Below, in pieces: positions 25,683 through 34,944 of a stretch of DNA of 64,000 nucleotides (position 1 is the first letter of the stretch; every line of letters begins with the position of its first letter). Made by a program: the position numbers and the translations under genes. The DNA comes from Natronosalvus hydrolyticus. GTDB lineage: Archaea > Halobacteriota > Halobacteria > Halobacteriales > Natrialbaceae. The notes under the pieces were generated by a model. The model was not told where the DNA came from. It saw only the letters and a list, made by a program, of their open reading frames with translations, and made no database searches. The stretch is taken from contig JAOPJZ010000001.1 in assembly GCA_025517525.1 (NCBI GenBank), positions 186,001-250,000 on the forward strand, given 5' to 3'.

Positions 25683-26479
25683 AATACAGCGGCTGGCCCG
25701 AGCCCGGTGAACTCGTCGTCGGCAAGATCGAAGAAATCGAAGACTTCGGTGTCTTCGTCGATCTCGAGGAGTATCAGGACAAACGTGGCCTGATTCACAT
25801 CTCCGAAGTCGCGAGTGGCTGGATCAAGAACGTTCGCGATCACGTTCGTGAAGGCCAGATCGCCGTCTGCAAAGTGATCGACGTCGACGAGTCACACGAA
25901 CAGATCGATCTCTCGCTGAAAGACGTCAACGACCACCAGCGCTCGGACAAGATCCAGGAGTGGAAAAACGAGCAAAAAGCCGACAACTGGATGGAGATTG
26001 CCTTTGGTGAAGACATCGACGACGAACTGTACATCTCCATTGCCAACGAACTGCTCGGCGCACATGGCAGCCTGTATGACGCCTTCAAACAGGCCGCGAT
26101 CCACGGCGAAGAAGCCGTCGAGAAGACCGACCTGAGCGAGGACGAACGTGCGGCCCTGGTCGAAACGGCCCGCGAAAACGTCTCCGTACCCTACGTCAAC
26201 GTCACCGGCTACGTCGACCTCGAGAACGCCTCTCCGTCCGGCGTCGACGGCATCAAAGCCGCACTTCAGGCGGCCGAGGGGAACGGTGAACTCGCGGACG
26301 AAATCGACCTTTCGGTGAGCTACGTCGGTTCCCCCGAGTACCGAATCAAGGTTCAGGCCCCGAACTACAAAACCGCGGAAGCCGCTCTCGAGGCGAGTGC
26401 CGAGCGAGCGATTTCGGCTATCGAAGCCGAAGGTGGCGAAGGCGAGTACCACCGCGAGCGTCGTTCCGACGACGAGTAA
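25679..26479 (+). CDS. eif2a: Translation initiation factor aIF2 subunit alpha
   Basis: 266 aa. An N-terminal S1 domain (about 8-80, [20 protein letters not shown]) is followed by a helical domain and a C-terminal alpha/beta domain that binds the gamma subunit. aIF2 delivers initiator Met-tRNA to the small subunit. Fourth-position neighbours (L44e, S27e, Nop10) are the canonical archaeal operon. Nop10 starts 17 nt downstream. Confidence 0.96.
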   Translation: MKYSGWPEPGELVVGKIEEIEDFGVFVDLEEYQDKRGLIHISEVASGWIKNVRDHVREGQIAVCKVIDVDESHEQIDLSLKDVNDHQRSDKIQEWKNEQKADNWMEIAFGEDIDDELYISIANELLGAHGSLYDAFKQAAIHGEEAVEKTDLSEDERAALVETARENVSVPYVNVTGYVDLENASPSGVDGIKAALQAAEGNGELADEIDLSVSYVGSPEYRIKVQAPNYKTAEAALEASAERAISAIEAEGGEGEYHRERRSDDE

Positions 26480-26496
26480 CCTCACCTCCCTTTGTT

Positions 26497-26676
26497 ATGA
26501 AATCCGATATTCGCGTCTGTAGCGAGTGGGAATCCAACCACGAGCGCCCCGTTTACACCCTTTCTCCTACCTGTCCCGAGTGTGGTGCCGAAAGTGTCAA
26601 CAGCGCGCCCGCACCGTTCGACCCGAACGACGCCTACGGCGAGTACCGACGCGCTCTTTACCGTCGCGTTCGCTGA
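26497..26676 (+). CDS. nop10: H/ACA RNP protein Nop10
   Basis: 59 aa. A CPEC zinc knuckle near 28-31 and SAPAPFDPNDAYGEYRR, the linker and helix that bind the pseudouridine synthase Cbf5, identify it. Only the second CxxC is complete; the first knuckle is represented by Cys8 alone. Part of the H/ACA guide-RNP that pseudouridylates rRNA. The gene lies between aIF2-alpha and the PAC2 gene. Confidence 0.93.
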   Translation: MKSDIRVCSEWESNHERPVYTLSPTCPECGAESVNSAPAPFDPNDAYGEYRRALYRRVR

Positions 26677-26682
26677 TAGGGT

Positions 26683-27453
26683 ATGGACGCACTCGACATC
26701 GACGCAGTCGACGAGGCCGACCTCGATGAGCCGGTTTTGATCGAAGGATTGCCTGGCGTCGGCCACGTCGGCAAACTGGCTGCCGATCACATTCTCGAGG
26801 AACTCGAGGCTGAAACCACACTGGTTCGTCGAATCTATTCACAGGAGTTCCCCCCACAGGTGTCCGTCGACGGTGGCGTTACCAGTTTGACCTGTGCTTC
26901 CGTTCACGCTGTCACCCCTGAAACCGGCCGTGACATGCTCGTGCTGACCGGCGACCACCAGGCCCAGACGAACGAAGGACACTACGTGCTGACGGACGCG
27001 TTTCTCGACGTTGCCGAGTCCTTCGACGTGAGCGAACTGTACGCCCTCGGCGGCGTTCCGACGGGCGAACTCATCGATGAGTACGCCGTCCTCGGGGCCG
27101 TGAACAACGAATCCATGCTCGAGGACCTCGAGGATATCGGCGTGGAGTTCCGGGACGACGAACCCGCAGGCGGTATCGTCGGCGTCTCTGGCCTGTTGCT
27201 CGGACTGGGCGAACGTCGCAGCATCGACGCTACCTGTCTCATGGGCGAGACCAGCGGCTATCTGGTCGACCCGATGAGTGCACGGGCGGTGCTCGAAATC
27301 CTCGAGGAACGACTCGAGATTGATCTCGAGTACGAGTCGCTCGACGAGCGCGCTGAGGAGATGAAAGACGTAATGGGCAAGATCCAGGAGATGGAGAACC
27401 AGCAACAGTCGATGGAAGTGCCGAGCGACGACGACCTCCGATACATCGGGTAG
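26683..27453 (+). CDS. Proteasome assembly chaperone, PAC2 family
   Basis: 256 aa. VLIEGLPGVGHVGKLAADH at the N-terminus, GDHQAQ and YALGGVPTGEL are the conserved PAC2 segments. The C-terminal ~50 residues are a coiled coil (EILEERLEIDLEYE, EEMKDVMGKIQEME). Archaeal PAC2-like proteins (PbaB relatives) aid 20S proteasome assembly; direct function here is inferred from family. It starts 6 nt after Nop10, closing the operon. PAN is encoded 23 kb further on. Confidence 0.9.
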   Translation: MDALDIDAVDEADLDEPVLIEGLPGVGHVGKLAADHILEELEAETTLVRRIYSQEFPPQVSVDGGVTSLTCASVHAVTPETGRDMLVLTGDHQAQTNEGHYVLTDAFLDVAESFDVSELYALGGVPTGELIDEYAVLGAVNNESMLEDLEDIGVEFRDDEPAGGIVGVSGLLLGLGERRSIDATCLMGETSGYLVDPMSARAVLEILEERLEIDLEYESLDERAEEMKDVMGKIQEMENQQQSMEVPSDDDLRYIG

Positions 27454-27550
27454 CGGTTCTACACGGACCAACTACGGATGAACTCGCGACGGTGTCGGCT
27501 CGAGAACCGGTCTCCTGCCGGCGGTACCAACACCGGGGAGCGAGCCTTTC

Positions 27551-27556
27551 TTTATC
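27551..27556 (+). promoter_or_regulatory. TATA box of the J-domain gene
   Basis: TTTATC lies 22-27 nt before a GTG codon at 27578. The spacing makes the GTG a leaderless start and decides the N-terminus of the downstream protein. Confidence 0.55.
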
Positions 27557-27577
27557 GCTCATCCCCTATCTGTTGCT

Positions 27578-28186
27578 GTGCCAGCAAGCGTTCTCGAGGC
27601 GATTCCACCAGCGGTTCTCGCGGGGCTTGCCCTTGGCGGGGTTTTTTCGTGTCTCGCCGCTGCAATCTTCACTGTCGGCGAACGGTGGTTCCCGACACAG
27701 TCGGGCCCAACACGCGAGACGAGTGGCTACTCGAGCGAACGCCGTCGCCAGGGTGAGATTCGGTCGTACTTACAGGAAATCGGCGAACGGTATATCGAAG
27801 GCTACTCGCTCGGGGGAACGAGGGTAGCGTTTTATTTACCGGCAAGAGACGTCGCGGTGACCTTCGACGCACAGGATTTTTTTCACCTGCAACAGACCAC
27901 TGACACCTACGTTATCCTCGCCGAACACGAGATGCCGGGTGTTCATCTCGGCCATCGGTTGCCGTTCGAAGTGCCCAAACAGGTACACACTGGGCCAGCC
28001 GACGTGCAGAAGCGACTCACACAGGCCTATCGTGCGCTCGACGTTCCGAAAACGGCAGACGCAACCGAGATCAAGACGGCCTATCGTGAACGAGTAAAGC
28101 AGGTACATCCCGACCATGGCGGCGACCGTGACTCGTTTCGGGAAGTCCAGAAGGCGTATGCGACGGTGAAAGAACACGCCGAGTGA
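27578..28186 (+). CDS. Membrane-anchored J-domain protein
   Basis: 202 aa starting at GTG. One N-terminal membrane helix (AVLAGLALGGVFSCLAAAIFTVG) is followed by a soluble middle domain. The C-terminal J-domain (about 145-202) carries the HPD motif (VHPDHGGD) needed to stimulate Hsp70/DnaK ATPase. The zinc-finger and substrate domains of classical DnaJ are missing. Likely recruits DnaK to the membrane face. Separated from the translation operon by 124 nt with its own promoter. Confidence 0.85.
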   Translation: MPASVLEAIPPAVLAGLALGGVFSCLAAAIFTVGERWFPTQSGPTRETSGYSSERRRQGEIRSYLQEIGERYIEGYSLGGTRVAFYLPARDVAVTFDAQDFFHLQQTTDTYVILAEHEMPGVHLGHRLPFEVPKQVHTGPADVQKRLTQAYRALDVPKTADATEIKTAYRERVKQVHPDHGGDRDSFREVQKAYATVKEHAE

Positions 28187-28252
28187 GGCGGTATCGCGTA
28201 TCGCGCTGGAGGGAAGACGAGTCGCTTCGTTCTCGATTCGTCTCGCTTTCGC

Positions 28253-29041
28253 TCAACTCTCGAGCACTTCGTACGTGACGTCGCCATCACGCAACACGTC
28301 AGTGACGCGGCCGACGGCATCGGTCGTGGCGACGACGGCCACGTCGAGTCCACGTTCGGCGGCCGCAGCGGCGACGTTGCCGACGGCGAAGGTGGTTGCG
28401 GGCTCGATGTCGGTTTGCCGGAGAGCGACGACCGCTTCGACGCCCGTCGCGAGGACGAGGTCGGCGTCACGACAGCCCGCGGCGAGGTCGGCACTCGAGA
28501 CGGCATCGCTCCCGCCGGCGCGAACGGCGGGGACCTGCCAGACCGTGACGGCGCCCGGATCGAGGTCGATGACGCCCTGAAAGTTCGTCACGCCGACGTC
28601 CTCGTTGGCCTCAGCGTCGGTCATCGCGACGCCCGTTGCAGGGCCCGCCGTGCCGGGTGTTGCGTGTAATAGCCCCTCTTCGATGGTAACCGAGACGGCA
28701 TCCCCGGCCTCGAGGGCTGCGGTGGCGATGGCGGCGTCTTCGCCCATCGCACCGAGGACGTCTTCGGTGACGTGGTTGGCAAAGCGACTGACGTCGTCGG
28801 CGGCCTGAAACAGCCAATCGACGCCTTCGTTGGTCACCCGATAGCGCGACCGGCCCTGTTTTTCGACGTAGCCGTCCTCGACGAGTTCGCGAATGTACTC
28901 GCTGACGGCCTGGCTTGTGACGCCGACCTCGTCGGCGATTTCGCCTTGGCTCACTGCCGGTTGCCGATCCGCGATTTCGGTGAGTATGCGAAAGCGCGTC
29001 GCCTCGCGTTTGTTGTCGAGGACGTCGACCATACCCGACAT
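28253..29041 (-). CDS. MarR-like winged-helix regulator with C-terminal ligand-type domain
   Basis: 262 aa. The N-terminal winged HTH (about 12-70: RFRILTEIA, QGEIADEVGVTSQAVSEYIR) precedes a ~190-aa Ala/Val-rich domain with no cofactor motif I recognise (GVIDLDPGAVTVWQVP). Related haloarchaeal proteins are annotated as HTH with a DUF7839-type C-domain. A second ATG three codons later is possible. Divergent from archaeosortase with a 109-nt gap, so control of artA is possible but unproven. Confidence 0.78.
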   Translation of the reverse strand: MSGMVDVLDNKREATRFRILTEIADRQPAVSQGEIADEVGVTSQAVSEYIRELVEDGYVEKQGRSRYRVTNEGVDWLFQAADDVSRFANHVTEDVLGAMGEDAAIATAALEAGDAVSVTIEEGLLHATPGTAGPATGVAMTDAEANEDVGVTNFQGVIDLDPGAVTVWQVPAVRAGGSDAVSSADLAAGCRDADLVLATGVEAVVALRQTDIEPATTFAVGNVAAAAAERGLDVAVVATTDAVGRVTDVLRDGDVTYEVLES

Positions 29042-29150
29042 TTCATTCGACGTGGTAAAAAGTCACGCGGTCTCGAGAGTGTCACCGGTTGTGTGCGACC
29101 GACACACAGCGTCAGGTTGATAGCGACCGAGTACATCAATTCGTCTGACT

Positions 29151-30164
29151 ATGTCTTCGACTCGGTCACTGGCACTCGATGCCGGCGCTTTCGTCGCTAC
29201 CTCGAGCGTCCTCTCGGGATTTCTCACTTCCGTCTCGGTTTCCGACGTCCTCGCGTGGGTTTCGATAGCGGGATTCCTGGCTGCGCTGGTTTTCAGTTGG
29301 CAAAGACGCAGTGACCTCGCTCGATACGTTGGCTCGGGTTCGTGGATCCTGTTCGGCCTGTTTTGGCTGACTATGGTGCCGTACTACTACACTGACGCCC
29401 AGAGTCCGATCCAGACCGTGTTAAGTCTGGTTGCGTTGCCGCTGTGTGCGTACACCGGCTATCTCCTCTACAATGGGCGTCTCTCCTTGCTCACGCTCAC
29501 GAAAGCCGTCGCCGTCATGGGGTTGATCTACCTGCCTGTGGAGACCATTCCGTTCGTCCGACAGTGGCTGATCGAAACGACGGCGACACAGGCACACTTC
29601 GGGATGGAACTGCTCGGGTACAGCCCCGGTATCAACGAGGGGGCAAACGGCTACCAGAGCCGATTCGATTTCGATCCGAATGAGACAGTCACCGGCCGAA
29701 CCACCTACATCGTCCTCGCGTGTACCGGCATCGGGAGCATGGCTATTTTCGGTGGCCTGATTGCGTCGGTGAAAGCGCCGCTCAAACGCAAGGCAAGCGC
29801 GTTCGTGCTGGCCGTCGGCGTCATCTGGTTCCTGAACTTCTTGCGGAACGTGTTCATCGCGCTAGCCTCTCCCTACGGCTGGTTCCAATACGACGCACTG
29901 ATCTACATCACAACGACGTTCATGGGTGCCCCCGAGAATCGAACCTCCTTCCTGGTTGCCCACAACTTCATCGCCCAGTCGCTCTCGATCGTCGCCCTCG
30001 TCGGCATCACCTATATGGTTATCAAAATCCTCCCCGAAATCTTGGGCCCGCTCGAGGAAGCGCTGTTCGTCATCACCGGTACCGAGTACGATCTGTACGA
30101 CGCCCTGGCCGACCTCGATGGTGCACCCGTCGGCGAGGAAGCGGTCAACCCCGGTGATGACTGA
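29151..30164 (+). CDS. artA: Archaeosortase A
   Basis: 337 aa with about eight hydrophobic segments. The catalytic Cys is in LACTGIGSMA (near 188) and the conserved Arg in FLNFLRNVF (near 230), the exosortase/archaeosortase signature. A His in VAHNFIAQ completes the set. ArtA cleaves PGF-CTERM surface proteins, including the S-layer glycoprotein, and links them to archaeal lipid. No PGF-CTERM substrate lies in the window. The last 8 nt overlap the downstream metallophosphoesterase gene. Confidence 0.93.
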   Translation: MSSTRSLALDAGAFVATSSVLSGFLTSVSVSDVLAWVSIAGFLAALVFSWQRRSDLARYVGSGSWILFGLFWLTMVPYYYTDAQSPIQTVLSLVALPLCAYTGYLLYNGRLSLLTLTKAVAVMGLIYLPVETIPFVRQWLIETTATQAHFGMELLGYSPGINEGANGYQSRFDFDPNETVTGRTTYIVLACTGIGSMAIFGGLIASVKAPLKRKASAFVLAVGVIWFLNFLRNVFIALASPYGWFQYDALIYITTTFMGAPENRTSFLVAHNFIAQSLSIVALVGITYMVIKILPEILGPLEEALFVITGTEYDLYDALADLDGAPVGEEAVNPGDD

Positions 30165-30972
30165 GGACGACCACACGCTCGAAACCACCGACTACCGGCC
30201 ACCAGGCCTCGACACCCACTCGATCACCTTCCTCGAGCGAGCACTCTACCTCCAACGGAGCGACACGCTCGTCGTTTCTGACCTCCACCTCGGGCGCGGA
30301 GCGGCCTCGAACGTCGATGCACCGGTCGACGACGACGGGGACACGCTCGCTCGCCTCGAATCGCTCGTCTCCCTCACCGAACCCGAAACCGTGGTCGTCG
30401 CTGGCGACTGCTTACACGCCTTCTCGACGCTCCCCCGTGGGGTCGACTGGAGCGTCACCCGTCTCGAACGACTGGTCGCTGACGCGGACGCCGACCTGGT
30501 GATTACCCCGGGCAACCACGATGGGATGCTCGAGTCGGTGTACGATGGACCTCGCCCCAAGCTGTATCGGCCAGGACCCGGGACAGTGGTCTGTCACGGC
30601 CACGAACGTCCCGAACTCGAGGACAAGGTGGATGAAAGGCTCGGTCTCAGGGACGAACAGCAGGCACCCGAGTTCTCGAGCGAACGACCGGCTCTGTATA
30701 TCGTCGGCCACGACCATCCGGCCCTCTCGATTGGTGGCCGAAAACGACCCTGTCTGCTGTTCGGCCCTGGTTGTGTGGACGGTGCAGATGTCCTGATGCT
30801 CCCGGCGTTTACGAAAAGTGCCGCGGGGATGACGGTCAACCGACTCCGCGGGTCGGACTTTCAGTGTCCGCTGGTCTCGAACCCAGACCGGTGGTATCCG
30901 GGCGTATACGACTCGAGACTCGCGGCGGTGCGATGGTTTCCGCCACTCGGGCAGTGTCGCTCGCTGCTTTGA
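30157..30972 (+). CDS. Calcineurin-like metallophosphoesterase
   Basis: 271 aa. Motifs in order: SDLHLGRG (DxH), AGDCLH (GD), PGNHDG (GNHD), CHGHE and GHDHPA. This is the complete two-metal active site. Similar archaeal enzymes sit beside helicases or in DNA-related operons; the substrate here is unknown. The ATG overlaps the artA stop by 8 nt, implying co-transcription. Its stop faces the convergent FAD-enzyme gene only 6 nt away. Confidence 0.9.
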   Translation: MTEDDHTLETTDYRPPGLDTHSITFLERALYLQRSDTLVVSDLHLGRGAASNVDAPVDDDGDTLARLESLVSLTEPETVVVAGDCLHAFSTLPRGVDWSVTRLERLVADADADLVITPGNHDGMLESVYDGPRPKLYRPGPGTVVCHGHERPELEDKVDERLGLRDEQQAPEFSSERPALYIVGHDHPALSIGGRKRPCLLFGPGCVDGADVLMLPAFTKSAAGMTVNRLRGSDFQCPLVSNPDRWYPGVYDSRLAAVRWFPPLGQCRSLL

Positions 30973-30978
30973 ACTGGC

Positions 30979-32349
30979 TCACCGTGAGACGTCTTCGAGC
31001 ACCGCCTTCGCCGCCTGCCGACCGCTCTCGAGTGCACCCTGAATCGACGACCACCGGGTGTAATCGCCCGCGAGGTAGACCGAATCACCTGGGTCACGCG
31101 GGCCGGGAAGCGTCTCGTGGACGCCCGGTGGCTGGGCAAACTGGGCGAAGGGAATACGTGCGGTGTGAAGCATCTCGAGGTCGTCGAAGCGCCGCTCGGG
31201 GTACCACGACTGGAGTGCCGCTCGGGTACGCTCGCGGAGTTGGGCCGCGTCGGTCTCGAGGTCACCGAGATACGTCGCGCTCACCAGTGAGGCATCTTCG
31301 GGTGCGTACGAAGGTGTGACGTCAGTGTGTGGCGTGACGTGATTCGGCCCGTCGTCGTCGGCTGCGTTCAACAGCAGGCGCTTTCCGGTATCGAGCGTCG
31401 TCCCCGCCGGCAGTCGGTAGTACTGGGTGACACAGCCGGGCCCGTCGGTCGGAATCGACTCGAGTCCGGTCAGTTCGCTCGCCGTCGGCGGGTCGGTGGC
31501 AACGACAGCAGCGTCGAACGACTGGGTGTCTGTCGTCGTCTCGTCGCCACGCTCGAGGGTCAGTTCGACGCGTCCATCGTCGGTTCCCGTGACGGCGGTA
31601 ACGGTCGTCTCGAGTTCGATCTGAGCGCCGGCCCGTCGCGCATTGGCCGCCAACTGCGCGGGAATCGCTCCCATTCCGTTTGCGGGGACTGCAATCGATC
31701 CCTCCGAGAGTGTTCGGAACGTGTACTCGAAGACCCGACTCGAGGTCGACAGACTCCGGTCGAGCGTAATCCCACCGTAGAACGGGGCGGCAAAGCGGTC
31801 GATGAACCGGTCGGAGAAGCCCGATTCTCGGAGGTAGCTCTCGATGGTGGTGTCTGTCTCGCCCTCTCGAACGCCGGATTCACTCGACCCCTCTCCAGCC
31901 AACGACCCGTCGCCGTCTGCGTTCGAGAACGGGAATATCGATTCCAGATCGCGGCTGGCCAGGTTCCGGCGCAGTCTGAGCACCGCGAGTTTGTCGCCGA
32001 TGGTGACGTCTCGATTGAACAGTGTGGCCGGGAGCGCCCGCGGATCTCGAAGCGGATCCGCAAGCGTCGAGCGATGGCCGTCTCGAGCGATTACCGCGCC
32101 CGGTGAGAACGCTTTGAGATCCAGGGCCTCGAGGTCGAGTTCGGCACGAACGGCGGGATAGGCCGTGAACAGGACCTGGAACCCGCGGTCGAATCGGAAC
32201 CCGTCCTCGACGATAGTTCGGACGCGGCCGCCGACTTCCGACGCCCGTTCGTACAGCGTGACCTCGAGGCCACCGGCGGCGAGGTGGCGGGCCGTTACGA
32301 GGCCGGCCAGCCCCCCTCCGACGACCGCAACGGTCGGAGTCTGTGTCAT
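30979..32349 (-). CDS. FAD-dependent amine-oxidase/desaturase-like protein
   Basis: 456 aa. The N-terminal Rossmann motif VVGGGLAGLVTARHLA, EVGGRVRT and the C-terminal GDYTRWSSIQGALESG identify an amine-oxidase-fold flavoprotein like protoporphyrinogen oxidase or carotenoid desaturases. Substrate unknown. The middle (about 155-190) has an acidic insert with low complexity. The ATG at 32349 places the GxGxxG strand at residue 8; the upstream extension is non-coding in character. Convergent with the metallophosphoesterase. Confidence 0.82.
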   Translation of the reverse strand: MTQTPTVAVVGGGLAGLVTARHLAAGGLEVTLYERASEVGGRVRTIVEDGFRFDRGFQVLFTAYPAVRAELDLEALDLKAFSPGAVIARDGHRSTLADPLRDPRALPATLFNRDVTIGDKLAVLRLRRNLASRDLESIFPFSNADGDGSLAGEGSSESGVREGETDTTIESYLRESGFSDRFIDRFAAPFYGGITLDRSLSTSSRVFEYTFRTLSEGSIAVPANGMGAIPAQLAANARRAGAQIELETTVTAVTGTDDGRVELTLERGDETTTDTQSFDAAVVATDPPTASELTGLESIPTDGPGCVTQYYRLPAGTTLDTGKRLLLNAADDDGPNHVTPHTDVTPSYAPEDASLVSATYLGDLETDAAQLRERTRAALQSWYPERRFDDLEMLHTARIPFAQFAQPPGVHETLPGPRDPGDSVYLAGDYTRWSSIQGALESGRQAAKAVLEDVSR

Positions 32350-32685
32350 ACCGGATGTTCGGCCTTCTGCTACAAATGGTTCGACCCCTCGGCAACCGGT
32401 TCGTCGATTCCCAATAGATTCGAGACAATTCAATTGGTAGCAATTAAATACTAAATACTACACTTTCAAGACTATTGGAGGAATACTGTTCTATAGTGAT
32501 AGGCATGTGTTTCGACGTAGCCAATTGACCCCCGATTACGGAAATTCGGGACGAGAGGTTCACTCGAGGACGAGACTGCTCTGTAGACTTGGGAGGACGA
32601 GACTGCTCTGTAGATCTGTCTGGAGCGACCGTCTTTCGAGGGCGTGATGAACAGGGATTTGGTGCCCGCCTGCCACACCTCGCAT
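32350..32685. other. Intergenic region with a direct repeat upstream of thrC
   Basis: 336 bases, partly AT-rich (32430-32475). GAGGACGAGACTGCTCTGTA occurs at 32566 and again at 32593 with a 27-bp period. The repeats end about 70 nt before the threonine synthase ATG. No coding frame looks real. Confidence 0.5.
32566..32614. repeat. 22-bp direct repeat pair
   Basis: Two identical 22-nt copies (32566-32587 and 32593-32614) separated by 5 nt, upstream of thrC. They could be a duplicated regulator site or a recent slippage product. Confidence 0.7.
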
Positions 32686-33879
32686 ATGGAGACGACCGAC
32701 GCGTTCGCCGGCCTCGAGTGCATCGACTGTGGCGAAACGTTCGACGCCGAGGAAGGGACCCACCGCTGTGACGGCTGTGGGGGCATTCTGGACCCGACTT
32801 ACGACTACGATGCCATCGACCTCGAGCGCGAGGACTTCGAGTCGCGGCCGTTCGACTCGATGTGGCGCTACCAGGAGTTGCTCCCGTTCACGCGCGAGTC
32901 GGCGGTGACGATGGACGAGGGGGCGACCCCGCTGGTCGACTGTGCGAAACTCGCCGATCAGTTGGGCGTTGGTCGCGTCGTGTTCAAAGACGAGGGCCGT
33001 AACCCGACGGGGACGTTCAAGGACCGCGGCCAGACCGTCGCGGTAACCGCGGCGAGCCAGCACGGCGCGAGTGACGTCGCCCTCGCCTCGGCCGGAAACG
33101 CCGGTCAGGCAGCCGCGGCCTACGCCGGACGCGCTGACATCGACTCGCACGTCTTTTTGCCCGCTCGAGCCGGCTTCACGAACAAGGCGATGGTCAACGT
33201 CCACGGCGGCGACATGACCGTCGTTGGCGGGCGAATCGGCGACGCCGGTGCTGCCTACGACGACGCGATGGCCGAACACGACGACTGGTACTCGGTGAAG
33301 ACCTTCGTTACGCCCTACCGCCACGAGGGCAAGAAGACGATGCTCTATGAGATTATCGAGCAACTCGAGTGGGAGGTTCCAGATGCAATCGTCTATCCGA
33401 CCGGTGGCGGCGTCGGCATCGTCGGCATGTACAAGGCCGCCCGCGAGTTCGAGCAATTGGGACTGATCGACGAGATTCCGGCGTTCTACGCCGCACAGGC
33501 TACCGGCTGTCAGCCGATCGTCGAAGCCTTCGAGGCCGGAAAAGACCGACACGACCCGGTCGAATACCCCGACACGATTTGTGGCGGTATCGAAATTCCC
33601 GACCCCGGCGCGAGCCCGTGGATCCTCGAGGCACTGCGCGAGAGTGACGGTGGAGCGGTGGCGACCGACGACGAGGAAATCCTCGAGGCGGCAATCGCCG
33701 TCGCCAAGGGCGAGGGCCTCGAGATGGCACCGACCTGCGCGGCGGCAGCCAGCGGGGCCTGGGAACTCGGTGATCGGGGGGAATTCGATGAAGACGCGAC
33801 CGTCGTTATCCTCAATACTGGCACGGGGAACAAGGACGCAGACGTCCTGCGTAGTCACCTCATGGGCAAAGGTATCTAA
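32686..33879 (+). CDS. thrC: Threonine synthase
   Basis: 397 aa PLP enzyme converting O-phosphohomoserine to threonine. An N-terminal rubredoxin-like zinc knuckle (CIDCGETF, CDGCGG) precedes the fold-type II core. The PLP lysine is in GTFKDRG (about 108), SAGNAGQA contacts the cofactor, and the glycine loop is PTGGGVG. The ATG at 32686 fits the zinc-ribbon start; an in-frame ATG exists 42 nt earlier. Monocistronic, with a direct repeat ~70 nt upstream. Confidence 0.95.
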   Translation: METTDAFAGLECIDCGETFDAEEGTHRCDGCGGILDPTYDYDAIDLEREDFESRPFDSMWRYQELLPFTRESAVTMDEGATPLVDCAKLADQLGVGRVVFKDEGRNPTGTFKDRGQTVAVTAASQHGASDVALASAGNAGQAAAAYAGRADIDSHVFLPARAGFTNKAMVNVHGGDMTVVGGRIGDAGAAYDDAMAEHDDWYSVKTFVTPYRHEGKKTMLYEIIEQLEWEVPDAIVYPTGGGVGIVGMYKAAREFEQLGLIDEIPAFYAAQATGCQPIVEAFEAGKDRHDPVEYPDTICGGIEIPDPGASPWILEALRESDGGAVATDDEEILEAAIAVAKGEGLEMAPTCAAAASGAWELGDRGEFDEDATVVILNTGTGNKDADVLRSHLMGKGI

Positions 33880-34012
33880 AGGGAACAACGAGAGTTCCAC
33901 GCGCCACCTGACTCGTGATCGTTCATCTCGAGTCGTGAGACCACACGATCTTCGTTTCCACTCGAGTTTTGAGCACAAAATCGACGACAGCGGGTCCAAA
34001 ACCGACGACAGT

Positions 34013-34309
34013 TCAATCCACGTATAGCGAGTACGCTATTACGCCGAAGCCGACGAGGACGAGCAGGCTTTCGATCAAAATCCCCGTCTCGAGCGTGACC
34101 CCGAGGATTTCGTACAATACGCCCGCGAGGACGAATCCAAGGGTTACGAGGCTGAATCCGAGCGTCAACAGTCCCAGTTCGCGTCGTCGCGTGCGTCGAT
34201 AGGCCTTCAATGCGAAGTAGGTAATCGACCCGCCGACGACGAGGATCAGGGTTTTGACGATGGCCAGTGCAATCGTCACTTCCGTCGCTGCAACAGTGTG
34301 TGGACTCAT
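34013..34309 (-). CDS. Haloarchaeal three-helix membrane protein (DUF7521-like)
   Basis: 98 aa with three hydrophobic helices (ALAIVKTLILVVGGSITYFAL, LLTLGFSLVTLGFVLAG, GILIESLLVLVGFGVIAYSL) and an RRTRRRE cytosolic loop. Function unknown. It overlaps the 3' end of the upstream HTH gene by 4 nt (ATGA-type), so the two are coupled; such HTH plus membrane-protein pairs are recurrent in haloarchaea. Confidence 0.8.
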   Translation of the reverse strand: MSPHTVAATEVTIALAIVKTLILVVGGSITYFALKAYRRTRRRELGLLTLGFSLVTLGFVLAGVLYEILGVTLETGILIESLLVLVGFGVIAYSLYVD

Positions 34310-34683
34310 ACTTCCTCTCGCACCTCCGACCAAAGACTGGCCAGTCGTTCGTCCGTCGTCTGTGGCGGTCGATTGATCGCCACGGTCAACTCGTTGTCCT
34401 CGTCTAGCTGTAACGAAATTTCTTCGAAGGCAATCGCATACTTACTCGCGTGATGGCCGTCACGGCGAATCTCGGTCGATTCCTCGAGCAGTGTCGACTC
34501 GGTCAATAGATCCAGCTTGCGATACAGCGTCGATTGGGGGATGTCACAGCTCGTTTTGAGTTCAGAAGCCGTCATAGGTTCCTCGAGATTCCGGATAATT
34601 TCCCGACAGTCTGGGTCGTCGAGAGCGGCACAGATCTCCTTGGCCGTCGGCAGCGATTCTGTGGCGGTCGGGTCCCGGACCAT
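34306..34683 (-). CDS. Winged-helix regulator paired with a membrane protein
   Basis: 125 aa. The HTH spans about 20-75: DPDCREIIRNLEEPMTASEL then TSCDIPQSTLYRKLDLL and a wing. It matches ArsR-like haloarchaeal regulators. The C-terminal part (EEISLQLDEDNELTVAINRP) is beta-rich. First gene of a two-gene operon; overlap with the membrane protein suggests that protein is its sensor or target. This is inference from gene coupling. Confidence 0.83.
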   Translation of the reverse strand: MVRDPTATESLPTAKEICAALDDPDCREIIRNLEEPMTASELKTSCDIPQSTLYRKLDLLTESTLLEESTEIRRDGHHASKYAIAFEEISLQLDEDNELTVAINRPPQTTDERLASLWSEVREEV

Positions 34684-34944
34684 TCACCAGCCACTACTCA
34701 CAAGAGGGCTTTAGTGCCATCGATTTCGGCGGTTTGGCCCAAATGAAACCGTTTTCTGATTGAAACGAGGCCGGTCTGGGCGCGTCGTTCTCGAGGCGAT
34801 ACTATCGTCACTCATGACAATCCCACTGAGAGTGGCTCGTATCTCTCGTTAACGCCACTCGAGACCGTAAGAGATCGGTCATGGTGACTGCGTCTAAACG
34901 GCGGGAAAATGACGACTGAACGCGAGGTAGCAAAAATTGCCTGT

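Noticed and set aside
32560..33999. 479-codon minus-strand frame over thrC
   Set aside because: It is antisense to threonine synthase, whose zinc ribbon and PLP motifs are clear; long antisense frames are common in GC-rich haloarchaeal DNA.
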